Of a stretch of DNA of 64,000 nucleotides, positions 1-8,466 are shown in pieces (the first letter of the stretch is position 1; every line of letters begins with the position of its first letter). The position numbers and the translations under genes are program-made. Under the pieces are notes generated by a model. The model was not told the DNA's origin, did not search any database, and was given only the letters and a program-made list of their open reading frames with translations. The stretch lies in assembly GCF_000935355.1 (NCBI RefSeq), contig NZ_JXZC01000004.1:124001-188000 (forward strand), in the 5' to 3' direction. This DNA is from Rossellomorea aquimaris (GTDB lineage Bacteria > Bacillota > Bacilli > Bacillales > Bacillaceae_B).

Positions 1-1
1 G

Positions 2-733
2 TTCGGAACTCATTCTATGCCGGAAACAGCCGAGAATGTGGCGAAGCAGTTCGGCATTTCAAGGGAAGAGCAGGACCACTTTGCTTACTGGAGCCAAATG
101 AAAGCGAAGCGTGCCATGGATGAAGAACGGTTCAAAGAGGAAATCGTGCCCGTCGAGTTACGTGACCGTAAAGGGAACCTATCTACGTTCCATCTCGATG
201 AGCACCCAAGGCCCGATACCAATAGTGAGAAACTGCAGAAGCTTAAGCCGTTATTCCAAGGAGGAACGGTGACGGCCGGGAATGCATCAGGAGTCAATGA
301 TGGTGCATCTGCCCTATTATTAATGAGCAGGGAGAAGGCAGAAGAATTAGGCGTTACACCGCTGGCACGCTACATGACATCGGCCACTTCAGGACTTGAA
401 CCTTCAGTGATGGGGCTGGGACCGATCTATGCCACACAGAAGGTACTGAAGAGGTCAGGGCTTGCCCTTGACCAAATCGGCCTAGTGGAGCTGAATGAAG
501 CATTCGCTGCACAATCCATTGCCTGCATCCGTGAGCTTGGATTGAATGAAGAGATCGTCAATGTCAATGGAGGAGCCATCGCATTCGGGCATCCATTGGG
601 AGCCAGTGGAGCACGTATCCTCACCACCCTTTTATATGAAATGAAAAAGAGAAAGGTACGCTACGGCTTGTCCACCATGTGCATCGGTGTAGGTCAGGGA
701 ATTGCGACTTTAGTAGAGAACATCGAAACTTAA
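2..733 (+). CDS. paaJ: Thiolase, C-terminal part (acetyl-CoA acyltransferase, probably 3-oxoadipyl-CoA thiolase type)
   Basis: The window opens inside this gene; 243 residues are visible and about 150 N-terminal residues, including the nucleophilic cysteine, lie upstream. The frame is open from base 2. Visible thiolase marks are [13 protein letters not shown] at the left edge, [19 protein letters not shown] with the catalytic histidine, and the C-terminal [12 protein letters not shown] with the second catalytic cysteine. Thiolases cleave 3-oxoacyl-CoA with CoA to release acetyl-CoA. The nearby PaaX-family regulator suggests the last step of phenylacetate degradation (3-oxoadipyl-CoA to succinyl-CoA plus acetyl-CoA), but a fatty-acid thiolase cannot be excluded. 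The family call is firm; the paaJ assignment rests on context. A terminator follows directly. Confidence 0.85.
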   Translation, partial: FGTHSMPETAENVAKQFGISREEQDHFAYWSQMKAKRAMDEERFKEEIVPVELRDRKGNLSTFHLDEHPRPDTNSEKLQKLKPLFQGGTVTAGNASGVNDGASALLLMSREKAEELGVTPLARYMTSATSGLEPSVMGLGPIYATQKVLKRSGLALDQIGLVELNEAFAAQSIACIRELGLNEEIVNVNGGAIAFGHPLGASGARILTTLLYEMKKRKVRYGLSTMCIGVGQGIATLVENIET

Positions 734-739
734 TAGCTC

Positions 740-767
740 GAGTCCTGTATGTGCAGGGCTCTTTTTG
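740..767 (+). terminator. Rho-independent terminator after the thiolase gene
   Basis: GAGTCCTG (740-747) pairs with CAGGGCTC (754-761) with one G-T wobble, followed by five T. It ends the thiolase transcript. Confidence 0.75.
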
Positions 768-815
768 TGATTAGAATGGCCACTTTTTAGAAAAGATAGA
801 AGTGAGGTGAGTAAG

Positions 816-1037
816 ATGGAATTTGAAATCATGACAAAAGAAAGCGAGATTCCTTGTCTGGTAGTTGCGGATGAGGACAACGGAAGGTATTTGATAAGAA
901 ATGCCGATACCAGCGGGGAAGTGTTCAATAGTCAGGAAGAGCTCGTGAGATGGATCGAGGCGAATTGGTCGAAGGAGCAGGTTGTCAATACGTATGATTA
1001 TGTTAAAATGCTTGAGATGTTGAGGGTATATCATTGA
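816..1037 (+). CDS. Small uncharacterised protein (73 aa)
   Basis: A short ORF between two terminators. The ATG at 816 has a good ribosome site (GAGGTG at 804-809, 6 nt spacing); the in-frame GTG at 807 lies inside that site and is unlikely. The protein is acidic and soluble, starts MEFEIMTKESEIPCLVV, has no membrane segment or cysteine pair, and ends in an aromatic VYH. I do not recognise the family. Lying between a paa-type thiolase and a PaaX-type regulator, it could belong to the phenylacetate locus, but nothing in its sequence shows that. Confidence 0.6.
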   Translation: MEFEIMTKESEIPCLVVADEDNGRYLIRNADTSGEVFNSQEELVRWIEANWSKEQVVNTYDYVKMLEMLRVYH

Positions 1038-1041
1038 GGAT

Positions 1042-1068
1042 CAGGCTCTGTAGATGAGCCTTTTTTTT
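1042..1068 (+). terminator. Rho-independent terminator after the 73-aa ORF
   Basis: AGGCTC (1043-1048) and GAGCCT (1056-1061) form a short stem around TGTAGAT, followed by a run of T to 1068. Confidence 0.75.
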
Positions 1069-1128
1069 GTGTGAGAAATTCCCGGTAAAAGATGAAAAAT
1101 CAAGAATATTCATTTATTTTAATCGATT

Positions 1129-1186
1129 GTTTATGATAATATATAAACTAAACGTAAATTAAACGTCATAAACAAACGGAATATAT
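1129..1186 (+). promoter_or_regulatory. Possible operator region upstream of the PaaX-family gene
   Basis: The AT-rich gap before the regulator holds an inverted repeat, GTTTAT (1129-1134) and ATAAAC (1143-1148), followed by direct repeats of TAAACGT and a third TAAAC. Repressors of this type often control themselves, so this may be the binding site. No clear -35/-10 pair could be fixed. Confidence 0.35.
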
Positions 1187-1203
1187 CTAAAGGAGAGGCA
1201 CCG

Positions 1204-2079
1204 ATGAATACACGATCAATGATCTTTACACTATATGGGGATTACATACGGCACTATGGCAATAAGATATGGATTGGCAGTTTGATTCGCTTGCTCAATG
1301 AATTTGGTCACAATGATCAAGCTGTTCGTGCAGCGATTTCAAGAATGAATAAGCAGGGGTGGGTCCAGGCGGAAAAACAGGGAAACAAAAGCTACTATTC
1401 CCTGACTGAACGCGGTGTGACTCGCATGGAAGAAGCGGCAAATAGGATTTTTAAGCTGAAGCCCGAGCAATGGGATGGTAAATGGAGAATCCTTATGTAC
1501 TCGATTCCTGAAGAGATTAGGAGTATTCGGGATGAGTTGAGAAAAGAGCTGGTATGGAGTGGATTCGGAACCCTCTCAACAAGCACGTGGATTTCTCCAA
1601 ACAATCTTGAAAAACAGGTACAGTCCCTAATTGGAAAATACGACATTAAAGAATACGTCGATTTCTTCATTGCTGAATATGAAGGGCCCAATGAGAATAA
1701 ACGACTGATCGAGAAAAGTTGGGACCTGAACGAAATCAATGACCGCTATCAGGAATTCATTTCTCACTATAGTCAACAATACATGATCGACAAAAGTAAG
1801 ATAGGAAAAGGGCAAATGAGCGATGCAGAATGCTTCGTCGAACGAACCAAACTTGTGCATGAATACCGCAAATTCCTGTTCGTCGATCCCGGCTTACCGG
1901 AAGAGCTTCTGCCTGGGAAATGGCTGGGGTCACACGCTGCCACACTGTTCGGTGAATACTACAAAGAACTTGCAGAACCAGCATCACGCTTCTTTGAAAG
2001 TGTCTTCGAAGACGGCAACGAACTTAAAAACAAAGACCAAAGCTACAACGTCATGACCCATCCATTATTACTGGATTAA
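1204..2079 (+). CDS. paaX: PaaX-family transcriptional regulator
   Basis: A 291-aa protein with the PaaX layout: an N-terminal winged helix-turn-helix (about residues 1-75, with MIFTLYGDYIRHYG and the helix around AVRAAISRMNKQGW), a central PaaX domain (about 95-175) with MYSIPEE, and a C-terminal PaaX-C domain (about 180-275). PaaX represses phenylacetate degradation genes and is released by phenylacetyl-CoA. The start has a strong ribosome site (AAAGGAGAGG). It follows the thiolase gene in the same direction but as a separate unit between terminators. The length matches the family. Which genes it controls is inferred from position only. Confidence 0.88.
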   Translation: MNTRSMIFTLYGDYIRHYGNKIWIGSLIRLLNEFGHNDQAVRAAISRMNKQGWVQAEKQGNKSYYSLTERGVTRMEEAANRIFKLKPEQWDGKWRILMYSIPEEIRSIRDELRKELVWSGFGTLSTSTWISPNNLEKQVQSLIGKYDIKEYVDFFIAEYEGPNENKRLIEKSWDLNEINDRYQEFISHYSQQYMIDKSKIGKGQMSDAECFVERTKLVHEYRKFLFVDPGLPEELLPGKWLGSHAATLFGEYYKELAEPASRFFESVFEDGNELKNKDQSYNVMTHPLLLD

Positions 2080-2084
2080 AAAAA

Positions 2085-2120
2085 ACCACTTGCCCGTTCC
2101 ATCCGGCAAGTGGTTTTTTT
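2085..2120 (+). terminator. Strong terminator after paaX
   Basis: ACCACTTGCC (2085-2094) pairs perfectly with GGCAAGTGGT (2105-2114) and is followed by T residues to 2120. The interspersed motif GAGGGACGGACC begins at 2121. Confidence 0.9.
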
Positions 2121-2205
2121 GAGGGACGGACCTCGAGAATCTTGAGGGGGTACTTGTCTAACAATTCTAAAAAGTATAACATTAATTTAACGAAGGAGGA
2201 TTTTT

Positions 2206-3162
2206 ATGAATAACCTAACCGAACTATTACATATAAAATATCCAATTATTCAAGGTGGAATGGGGAATATCAGCAATGCCCCGTTGACCGCGGCCATCTC
2301 GGAAGCCGGGGCGCTCGGTACGATCGGTGTAGGTACCATGGGTGTGGAGGAAGTGGAAACAATCATCGTTGAAACGAAAAAAAGAACCAGTAAACCATTC
2401 GCTCTAAATATCCCAATTTCCATCACCCCTTACTTGAAGGAAATGATTCGCTTAGTGGTGACACACGGGATACCGGTCGTTTCCTTATCAGCAGGAAATC
2501 CAACCCCACTGATTCCCTATTTCCACGAGCACAACGTAAAAGTGATCTGTGTCGTCGCTTCTAAAAAGCAGGGAAAGAAAGCGGAAGATGCCGGGGCAGA
2601 TGTCATCGTTGCAGAAGGCTATGAGGCTGCCGGGATCAACTCCAATCTTGAAACGACAACGCTTGCCCTTATTCCACAACTCGTCGATGCAGTGGACATT
2701 CCTGTCGTCGCGGCAGGAGGAATCGGTGATGGAAGGGGTCTCGCTTCCATGCTCGCTCTGGGTGCCAGTGGTGTGCAAATGGGAACGCGGTTCATTGCTA
2801 CACAGGAAGCACCTTTTCATGAGAACTATAAATCTACATTAGTGGAAGCAAAAGATGATAGCACGATCATCGTCGGGCGTTCTGTCGGAAGAGTGAGAAG
2901 GGTCATGAAAACGCCTTATGCTGCACAACTGATTCAAAAAGAACAAGAGGGGGTCGCCCTTGAAGAGTTCAGTCAAATGACCTCGGAGGATTATCACCGT
3001 GTCGGGGCACTGGAAGGGAAGCTGGATCAGGGATTCATCAACGGAGGGCAGGTGTCCGGCCTTGTGTCGGATGTTCCGGCTGTGAAGGAACTGGTAGAGA
3101 GAATGATGAATGATGCCCGTGGGATTTTCAGGAAGCTTTCGGGCAGCGGTGTGGAATCTTAA
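2206..3162 (+). CDS. Nitronate monooxygenase / FabK-like flavoprotein
   Basis: A 318-aa FMN TIM-barrel protein of the NMO/2-nitropropane dioxygenase group. Family marks are the N-terminal YPIIQGGMGNIS, the phosphate-binding VAAGGIGDGRG near residues 168-178 and GASGVQMGTRFIAT near 185-198. Such enzymes oxidise alkyl nitronates such as propionate 3-nitronate; close relatives reduce enoyl-ACP (FabK), which sequence alone does not separate. The start has an AAGGAGG site. It stands as a single gene behind the paaX terminator and ahead of a long gap, so it is probably transcribed alone. Confidence 0.85.
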   Translation: MNNLTELLHIKYPIIQGGMGNISNAPLTAAISEAGALGTIGVGTMGVEEVETIIVETKKRTSKPFALNIPISITPYLKEMIRLVVTHGIPVVSLSAGNPTPLIPYFHEHNVKVICVVASKKQGKKAEDAGADVIVAEGYEAAGINSNLETTTLALIPQLVDAVDIPVVAAGGIGDGRGLASMLALGASGVQMGTRFIATQEAPFHENYKSTLVEAKDDSTIIVGRSVGRVRRVMKTPYAAQLIQKEQEGVALEEFSQMTSEDYHRVGALEGKLDQGFINGGQVSGLVSDVPAVKELVERMMNDARGIFRKLSGSGVES

Positions 3163-3460
3163 TAGATTATGTGAAAGGCGCTTTTCCTTTATTGGGGAAG
3201 GGTCTTTTTTATGGTAGTGTTTCACAATTTGGCAAAAGTTTTGGTGAAAGTGGCACAAGTTTAGTAGATTCCGGCACAACAGCAAGAAAAGAAGAATGAG
3301 AAGTAGAAAAACTATAGTACGAAACTATTGAATATCCAGGATCATTGGAGTGATTCAGCTCCTCATCCACACAACCACAGAAAATTTTCTCCAAATCCCT
3401 CTAGAAATCACCGCCAATACCGACTATACTAGTAATAATTTTTAAATTTTCCGAATATTA
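3163..3460. other. Gene-free stretch with a small dispersed repeat
   Basis: No ORF with a ribosome site is visible. A weak hairpin with a T run (about 3176-3210) may end the NMO transcript. TCACAATTTGGC (3222-3233), 16 nt, then GTGGCACAA (3250-3258) recurs with identical spacing at 31561-31597. Confidence 0.4.
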
Positions 3461-3505
3461 TTGACTATTTTGTGACAGGAGTGATAATATAACGTTGTAT
3501 TTACG
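3461..3505 (+). promoter_or_regulatory. Sigma-A promoter and operator of the ABC transporter operon
   Basis: TTGACT (3461-3466), an 18-nt spacer, then TAATAT (3485-3490) preceded by TG (extended -10). Just downstream is CGTTGTATTTACG (3493-3505). The same layout occurs at 6714-6758 before the phenylalanine dehydrogenase operon. Confidence 0.7.
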
Positions 3506-3589
3506 CTGATGATCATTTTTATCATACTTGGGTTTGCTAGTCTAATAGACTACTGATCATAAATTAGGAAGAGAAAAAGGGGGATTTCT

Positions 3590-4597
3590 GTGAAGAAGAA
3601 GAGTTTATTACTTGTTGTCATCTCAATGATGCTGGGAATGCTGGTTTTAGCGGGTTGTGGTAGTGATACAAGCTCAGGTGGAGGCGATGGTGAGAAACAA
3701 TATGTTATCGGGGTAACCCAAATTGTGGAACATCCGTCTTTAGATGCAGCCTTTGAAGGTTTTAAAAAGGCTTTAGCTGAAAATGGCCTTGAAGAAGGTA
3801 AGAATGTGAAGTTTGATGTTCAAATTGCTCAAGGGGATCCTACGAATTCACAAACGATCGCCAAGAACTTCGTTGGTGATGGCGTCGACCTCATCTTTGC
3901 AAACTCAACCCCAAGTGCTCAGCACGCATTAAATGCTACAAAGGAAATTCCAATCGTGTTCACGTCAGTGACTGATCCCGTTGGTGCAGAGTTAGTGAAG
4001 TCCTTCGAGGAGCCTGGTGAGAATATCACAGGAACCACAGATACTCATCCTGAAGCAATCTCTAAGACGATTTCATTTATTACAGATGAAATGAAAGCGA
4101 AAAATATAGGTGTTATTTATAACTCTGGTGAACAAAACTCTGTTGTACAGGCAGAAGAAGTGAAAAAGCTTGCTGAAGAAAAGGGAGCAAAAGTTGTTGA
4201 AGCTTCAGTATCTACGTCAGCAGATGTAAAGCAAGCGGCAGAATCACTGGTAGGTCGTGTGGATGCGATTTACGTTCCAACTGATAATACGGTTGTATCG
4301 GCATTGGAATCAGTCATCAGTGTCTCCAATGATAAAGATATTCCTTTATTTGTGGGTGAACTGGATTCAATGAAAAAAGGTGCGATTGCAGCTAGTGGAT
4401 TCAGCTACGAAGATCTTGGTTACGAAACGGGCCTGATGGCTGCAAAAATTTTAAAAGGTGAAAAGAAACCTTCTGAAATCAATGTTGAGTATCCAAAGAA
4501 CTTCAAGTTAATGATCAATAAGCAGGCCGCTGAAGAGCAAGGTGTAGAAGTCCAGGATGCATGGTCTGATTTAGGGGAATTTTACGAAGAGAAATAA
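3590..4597 (+). CDS. ABC transporter substrate-binding lipoprotein (TrpX/DUF534 type)
   Basis: A 335-aa secreted lipoprotein. It starts at GTG 3590 behind a G-rich ribosome site and has a signal peptide ending in the lipobox LVLAGC, so the mature protein would be anchored at Cys-23, followed by a Ser/Gly-rich linker. The rest is a two-lobe periplasmic-binding fold of the family used by Trp/Tyr-type and other importers (VIGVTQIVEHPSLD near the start of the mature domain, NITGTTDTHPEAI in the middle). It leads an operon with the permease and ATPase that follow. The ligand is unknown; the promoter shared with the PheDH operon argues for an aromatic amino acid. Confidence 0.85.
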   Translation: MKKKSLLLVVISMMLGMLVLAGCGSDTSSGGGDGEKQYVIGVTQIVEHPSLDAAFEGFKKALAENGLEEGKNVKFDVQIAQGDPTNSQTIAKNFVGDGVDLIFANSTPSAQHALNATKEIPIVFTSVTDPVGAELVKSFEEPGENITGTTDTHPEAISKTISFITDEMKAKNIGVIYNSGEQNSVVQAEEVKKLAEEKGAKVVEASVSTSADVKQAAESLVGRVDAIYVPTDNTVVSALESVISVSNDKDIPLFVGELDSMKKGAIAASGFSYEDLGYETGLMAAKILKGEKKPSEINVEYPKNFKLMINKQAAEEQGVEVQDAWSDLGEFYEEK

Positions 4598-4613
4598 GAA
4601 AGGATGATGATTC

Positions 4614-5633
4614 GTGCCAACAGCAATATTCGCATCCTTTGAATCTGGAATCATTTACGCTATTATGGCCCTCGGAGTCTACCTGTCCTTTCGGATATTG
4701 GATTTTCCTGATTTAACCGTCGATGGCAGCTTCGTTACAGGAGCCGCTGTCGCAGCAACCATGATTGTCAGTGGCGTAAATCCAGTCATCGCAACCATTA
4801 CAGCGATTGTCATCGGATTTGTTGCAGGATGTATAACAGGATTGCTTCACACATTTGGAAAAATCAATGCCTTATTATCAGGGATTTTAATGATGATCGC
4901 CCTTTATTCCATCAACCTCAGGATAATGGGGCGTTCGAATGTACCTTTACTTAGTCAGGATACTGCTTTTACAGGAGTGGAAGGGTTTTGGTCTCCACTG
5001 GGGATCGATGCCGCTCTCAATAAAATGTGGATGGCTGTGGGACTTGGGGAGCCTGTCCCGGGAACCTGGAGCATTTTATTTATCATGACGATCATTACCC
5101 TTGTGATCAAATTTTTGACGGATGGATTTTTGAAAACAGAAATCGGGTTGGCTTTAAGGGCGACAGGGGATAATCAGCGGATGATTCGCAGTTTCTCCGC
5201 TAATACCAATCTGATGATCATTCTTGGTTTAGGGATTTCGAATGGGATGGTCGCTCTATCCGGTGCCTTGATTGCCCAGTACAGTCGATTTGCAGATGTG
5301 GGAATGGGGATCGGGATGATCATCATCGGACTTGCTTCGGTTATCATCGGTGAGGCATTATTCGGAACCAAGACGATTGCCCGTACGACCTTAGCCGTTA
5401 TCGGTGGGGCAATCATCTACCGTTTGGTCGTTTCCATGGCCCTTCGCGTCGATTTCCTGGAAACAGGGGATATGAAGCTGATCACGGCGACAATCGTGAT
5501 TCTTGCACTTGTGATGCCTAAAGTGATGGATCGCTACAAGGATAAGAAACGAAAAGCTCAACGAATGGCAGAACGAATAAACAAGGCTCCAATCACAGAT
5601 GGAAAGGGTGAGAGCGGTGTTACAATTAAATAG
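4614..5633 (+). CDS. ABC transporter permease (branched-chain/TrpY-like)
   Basis: A 339-aa membrane protein with about eight to nine hydrophobic segments. It is the permease normally paired with DUF534-type binding proteins; marks are GVYLSFRILDFPDLTVDGSF near the N-terminus and a basic C-terminal tail. It starts at GTG 4614 with AAGGATGATGA upstream, 16 nt after the binding protein. Its 3' end overlaps the likely start of the ATPase gene by 17 nt, so the subunits are probably translationally coupled. It forms the membrane channel of the importer. Confidence 0.87.
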   Translation: MPTAIFASFESGIIYAIMALGVYLSFRILDFPDLTVDGSFVTGAAVAATMIVSGVNPVIATITAIVIGFVAGCITGLLHTFGKINALLSGILMMIALYSINLRIMGRSNVPLLSQDTAFTGVEGFWSPLGIDAALNKMWMAVGLGEPVPGTWSILFIMTIITLVIKFLTDGFLKTEIGLALRATGDNQRMIRSFSANTNLMIILGLGISNGMVALSGALIAQYSRFADVGMGIGMIIIGLASVIIGEALFGTKTIARTTLAVIGGAIIYRLVVSMALRVDFLETGDMKLITATIVILALVMPKVMDRYKDKKRKAQRMAERINKAPITDGKGESGVTIK

Positions 5634-6411
5634 AATTCACAAAGTATTTAATGAGGGGACACCCGACGAAAAAATCGCCCTTGATGACATCCAGCTGAAT
5701 CTGAAACCAGGGGATTTTGTCACTGTGATCGGAAGTAACGGAGCCGGGAAATCGACATTGATGAACATCGTTTCAGGTGTGCTTCTGCCCGATATCGGAA
5801 ATGTTCTCATTGATGATCATGACGTCTCAAAGGTTTCCGAGTATAAACGATCAAAGCTCATCGGTCGTGTGTTCCAGGATCCAATGGCAGGAACGGCACC
5901 TTCCATGACGATAGAAGAAAATCTGGCCATGGCGTATTCACGAAATCGTACACGTACCTTTAAAATGGGGGTAACCAAAAAACGGAGAGTGTTTTTTAAA
6001 GAAGTACTGGAAACTCTTCACTTAGGGTTAGAAAACCGATTGAACGCAAAGGTAGGATTATTATCGGGCGGGGAACGGCAAGCGCTCTCTCTATTGATGG
6101 CGACATTTACTGAGCCTTCGATCCTCCTGCTGGATGAGCATACGGCAGCGTTGGATCCTGCGAGAGCCGATCTGATTACAAACCTTACAAAAGAGATTGT
6201 AGAGAAGTATAAGCTCACAACCCTAATGGTGACGCATAACATGCAGCAGGCATTGGATCTTGGAAACCGCTTGATCATGATGGATAAGGGCCAAATCATC
6301 TTAGAGGTAAATGAAGAAGAGAAGAAGCACCTCACGGTCGAGGGACTTCTACACGAATTCCAACGCATACGTGGAAGCAAACTGGCCAGCGACCGGGCAC
6401 TTCTTTCATAA
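5617..6411 (+). CDS. ABC transporter ATP-binding protein (TrpZ-like)
   Basis: A 264-aa ATPase that energises the importer. Walker A is GSNGAGKST, the Q-loop lies around VFQDPMAGT, the signature is LLSGGERQALSL, Walker B is ILLLDEHTAALDP, and the H-loop is MVTHNMQQA. The start is chosen at GTG 5617 because AAAGGGTGAG (5603-5612) is well placed for it; an upstream in-frame ATG at 5599 lies before that site. It is the last gene of the three-gene operon and a clear terminator follows. Confidence 0.9.
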   Translation: MLQLNRIHKVFNEGTPDEKIALDDIQLNLKPGDFVTVIGSNGAGKSTLMNIVSGVLLPDIGNVLIDDHDVSKVSEYKRSKLIGRVFQDPMAGTAPSMTIEENLAMAYSRNRTRTFKMGVTKKRRVFFKEVLETLHLGLENRLNAKVGLLSGGERQALSLLMATFTEPSILLLDEHTAALDPARADLITNLTKEIVEKYKLTTLMVTHNMQQALDLGNRLIMMDKGQIILEVNEEEKKHLTVEGLLHEFQRIRGSKLASDRALLS

Positions 6412-6430
6412 GATTAACAACCTTCTACAA

Positions 6431-6463
6431 AAAGCAACGGGACTTTGTTCCGTTGCTTTTTTG
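6431..6463 (+). terminator. Terminator of the ABC transporter operon
   Basis: AAAGCAACGG (6431-6440) pairs with CCGTTGCTTT (6450-6459) and is followed by T residues. Confidence 0.9.
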
Positions 6464-6504
6464 TGTTAGGAAGATTTTAATTGTCTATCTGGAAAAGAGA
6501 GTCG

Positions 6505-6622
6505 TCCAGCTCCGGCGGCTAGAGGCTCGAGGTCATAAGGCGAACAGGCCAAAAAGGCAAAAAACGCCTTTCTGGCCTGTTCGCCTTATGCTTGTCGCCT
6601 CTGGGCAAGCCACCTCCGCTTT
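6505..6622. repeat. Interspersed 118-bp hairpin repeat, copy 1
   Basis: It begins TCCAGCTCCGGCGGCTAG, has a perfect 17-bp stem (6534-6550 with 6574-6590) enclosing a smaller GGC/CGCC hairpin, and ends in CACCTCCGCTTTT. Two tandem copies occur at 22053-22296 and a diverged relative at about 35190-35290. It resembles intergenic repeats common in Bacillaceae; its function is unknown. Confidence 0.85.
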
Positions 6623-6627
6623 TGAGT

Positions 6628-6667
6628 GAGGGACGGACCTTCGGCTTCGCCGATAGGTCCGTCCCTC
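6628..6667. repeat. GAGGGACGGACCT inverted repeat pair
   Basis: GAGGGACGGACCT (6628-6640) and its exact complement (6655-6667) flank a 14-nt loop that itself pairs (TCGGC/GCCGA). It has no T tract, so it is not an ordinary terminator. Confidence 0.85.
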
Positions 6668-6680
6668 TGCATAACTTATA

Positions 6681-6708
6681 TTAATATAATATTTTAAATA
6701 TTTTAACA
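6681..6708 (+). promoter_or_regulatory. AT-rich motif shared with the hpd upstream region
   Basis: TTAATATAATATT (6681-6693) plus a related 15-nt tail matches 13231-13258 upstream of hpd, identical over the first 13 nt and 9 of 15 in the tail. It lies just upstream of the -35 element and may be an activator or repressor site. Confidence 0.4.
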
Positions 6709-6713
6709 ATTTA

Positions 6714-6758
6714 TTGACTATTTATAAAACAAAATGTTATTATATCGTTGAATTAACG
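6714..6758 (+). promoter_or_regulatory. Promoter and palindromic operator of the phenylalanine dehydrogenase operon
   Basis: TTGACT (6714-6719), an 18-nt spacer, and TATTAT (6738-6743) with an extended TG. A perfect palindrome CGTT-GAATT-AACG (6746-6758) lies over the expected transcription start. Layout and sequence match the promoter at 3461-3505. Confidence 0.7.
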
Positions 6759-6801
6759 TTATATAAAAATATATAATTTGTTGGTTTAAAGGGGGAAAGC
6801 A

Positions 6802-7197
6802 ATGAAGTCTGGATTAGCAGAAGGACATACGGCAGTCGTCACAACAGAAGTAACCCCCAGCATGTACGCCCAGTTCGAAGGAAACGTGGTTCACCCCGTG
6901 TATTCAACGGTTTCAATGGTGTATCACATGGAATGGGCTTCGAGAAAAATCATTCTACCCTATTTGGAAGATCACGAAGAAGGGATGGGGGCAAAGGTGA
7001 ACGTCGAGCATATGGCTCCGGCGAAAACCGGTTCCTCTCTTGAAATTAAAGCGAGCGTTATTAAATATGAACGAAATATCATCGTAACCGAAGTGACTGT
7101 CAGAGATAGAGAGAATGACAGACTCATTGGAAAAGGTGAAGTAAAACAAGTCGTCCTGCCTAAAGAAAAAATAAAAGAAAGAATAAAAGAAAACTAG
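6802..7197 (+). CDS. Hotdog-fold thioesterase family protein
   Basis: A 131-aa protein resembling single-domain hotdog thioesterases of the fluoroacetyl-CoA thioesterase type: GNVVHPVYSTVSMVYHMEWASRK with the N-terminal helix, then GAKVNVEHMAPAKTGSSL. Such enzymes hydrolyse small or aromatic acyl-CoAs. It is the first gene of the operon and starts at ATG 6802 behind AAAGGGGGAAAG. Ahead of phenylalanine dehydrogenase and a 2-oxoacid dehydrogenase complex, it might hydrolyse an aryl-acyl-CoA and free CoA if flux backs up. The substrate is not known. The C-terminus is unusually rich in Lys and Glu. Confidence 0.75.
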   Translation: MKSGLAEGHTAVVTTEVTPSMYAQFEGNVVHPVYSTVSMVYHMEWASRKIILPYLEDHEEGMGAKVNVEHMAPAKTGSSLEIKASVIKYERNIIVTEVTVRDRENDRLIGKGEVKQVVLPKEKIKERIKEN

Positions 7198-7241
7198 TTT
7201 TGAGTACTTCTTGAATAAGAATGTAAAAGGAGGAAGCTTTA

Positions 7242-8411
7242 GTGTCCAACATAACGACAAAAGTGAAAGCGGTTACAAATAGAGAGCCGGCGGGGGGAAT
7301 AGAAATGGATATGTTTCAAAAAATACAAAACCATGAGCAGGTTGTATTCTGCAACGATGAAGAAACAGGACTCAAAGCCATCATCGCCATACATAATACC
7401 ACTCTCGGACCTGCACTGGGCGGATGTCGAATGAGACCTTATGCATCAGTGGATGAAGCATTGGAGGATGTTTTACGTTTATCAAAAGGAATGACCTACA
7501 AATGTGCCGCGGCCGATGTGGACTTTGGAGGAGGAAAAGCGGTAATTATCGGGGATCCCGAAAAAGACAAACATCCGGAGCTGTTCCGGGCTTTCGGTCA
7601 ATTCGTTGAATCCCTTAACGGACGATTCTATACAGGGACAGACATGGGGACCACGCCTGATGACTTTGTTTATGCCTTGAAAGAAACGAACTGTATCGTG
7701 GGCGTCAATGAAGAGTATGGAGGCAGCGGGGATTCATCCGTCCCGACTGCCATGGGAGTCATTTATGGCTTACAGGCAACCAACCAAAATGTGTGGGGCT
7801 CAAAGGATCTTCATGGAAAAAGCTACGCCATTCAAGGGTTGGGGAAAGTGGGATATAAGGTAGCCGAGCGCCTACTGGAAGAGGGAGCGGACCTCTATGT
7901 AACGGATATTAGCCAGAAATCCATCGATCAGTTGGTTTCCAAGGCGAAAAGTATGGGAGCGGCGATCAAGGTCGTAGCCGGGGATGAAATATACTCTGTT
8001 GATGCGGATGTATTCATACCGTGTGCCATCGGCGGGATCATCAACGATCATACAGTAGATCAACTAAAAGTAAAAGCGGTTGTAGGATCTGCCAATAACC
8101 AATTATTAGACATGACCCATGGAATGAAGCTGCATGAAAAAGGAATTCTTTACGCACCTGATTACATCGTCAATGCAGGCGGATTGATTCAAGTGGCTGA
8201 CGAATTATACGAACCGAACAAAGAACGCGTACTCCAAAAAACAAGTGCCATCTATAACAGCCTTCAGAATATTTATCTGCAATCAGAAAACCAGCACATG
8301 ACTACAGTCGAAGCAGCCAATCGTTTCTGTGAAGACCGCATTCATTCACGCACAAGAAGAAACAGCTTCTTCTCCCACGCGAAACGTCCGAAATGGTCGG
8401 TCAGGACATGA
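7242..8411 (+). CDS. pdh: Phenylalanine dehydrogenase (Glu/Leu/Phe/Val dehydrogenase family)
   Basis: NAD-dependent oxidative deamination of L-phenylalanine to phenylpyruvate. The 389-aa sequence follows my memory of Lysinibacillus sphaericus PheDH closely, including [17 protein letters not shown] and a PheDH-type tail ([14 protein letters not shown]) that leucine dehydrogenases lack. Catalytic residues are present: Lys-87 in MTYKCAA, Lys-99 in FGGGKAVI and Asp-134 in GTDMGTT; the NAD fold has GLGKVG. GTG 7242 is taken as the start because of a strong AAGGAGG site; ATG 7305 is a plausible alternative that still keeps the core. It is co-transcribed with the E1/E2/E3 genes. Leucine/valine dehydrogenase activity is the main alternative. 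Confidence 0.85.
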   Translation: MSNITTKVKAVTNREPAGGIEMDMFQKIQNHEQVVFCNDEETGLKAIIAIHNTTLGPALGGCRMRPYASVDEALEDVLRLSKGMTYKCAAADVDFGGGKAVIIGDPEKDKHPELFRAFGQFVESLNGRFYTGTDMGTTPDDFVYALKETNCIVGVNEEYGGSGDSSVPTAMGVIYGLQATNQNVWGSKDLHGKSYAIQGLGKVGYKVAERLLEEGADLYVTDISQKSIDQLVSKAKSMGAAIKVVAGDEIYSVDADVFIPCAIGGIINDHTVDQLKVKAVVGSANNQLLDMTHGMKLHEKGILYAPDYIVNAGGLIQVADELYEPNKERVLQKTSAIYNSLQNIYLQSENQHMTTVEAANRFCEDRIHSRTRRNSFFSHAKRPKWSVRT

Positions 8412-8466
8412 AATAGTAAATCAAGTGTTTACCGTAACAAAAAAAAGCACCACAAGAGGTGATGAA

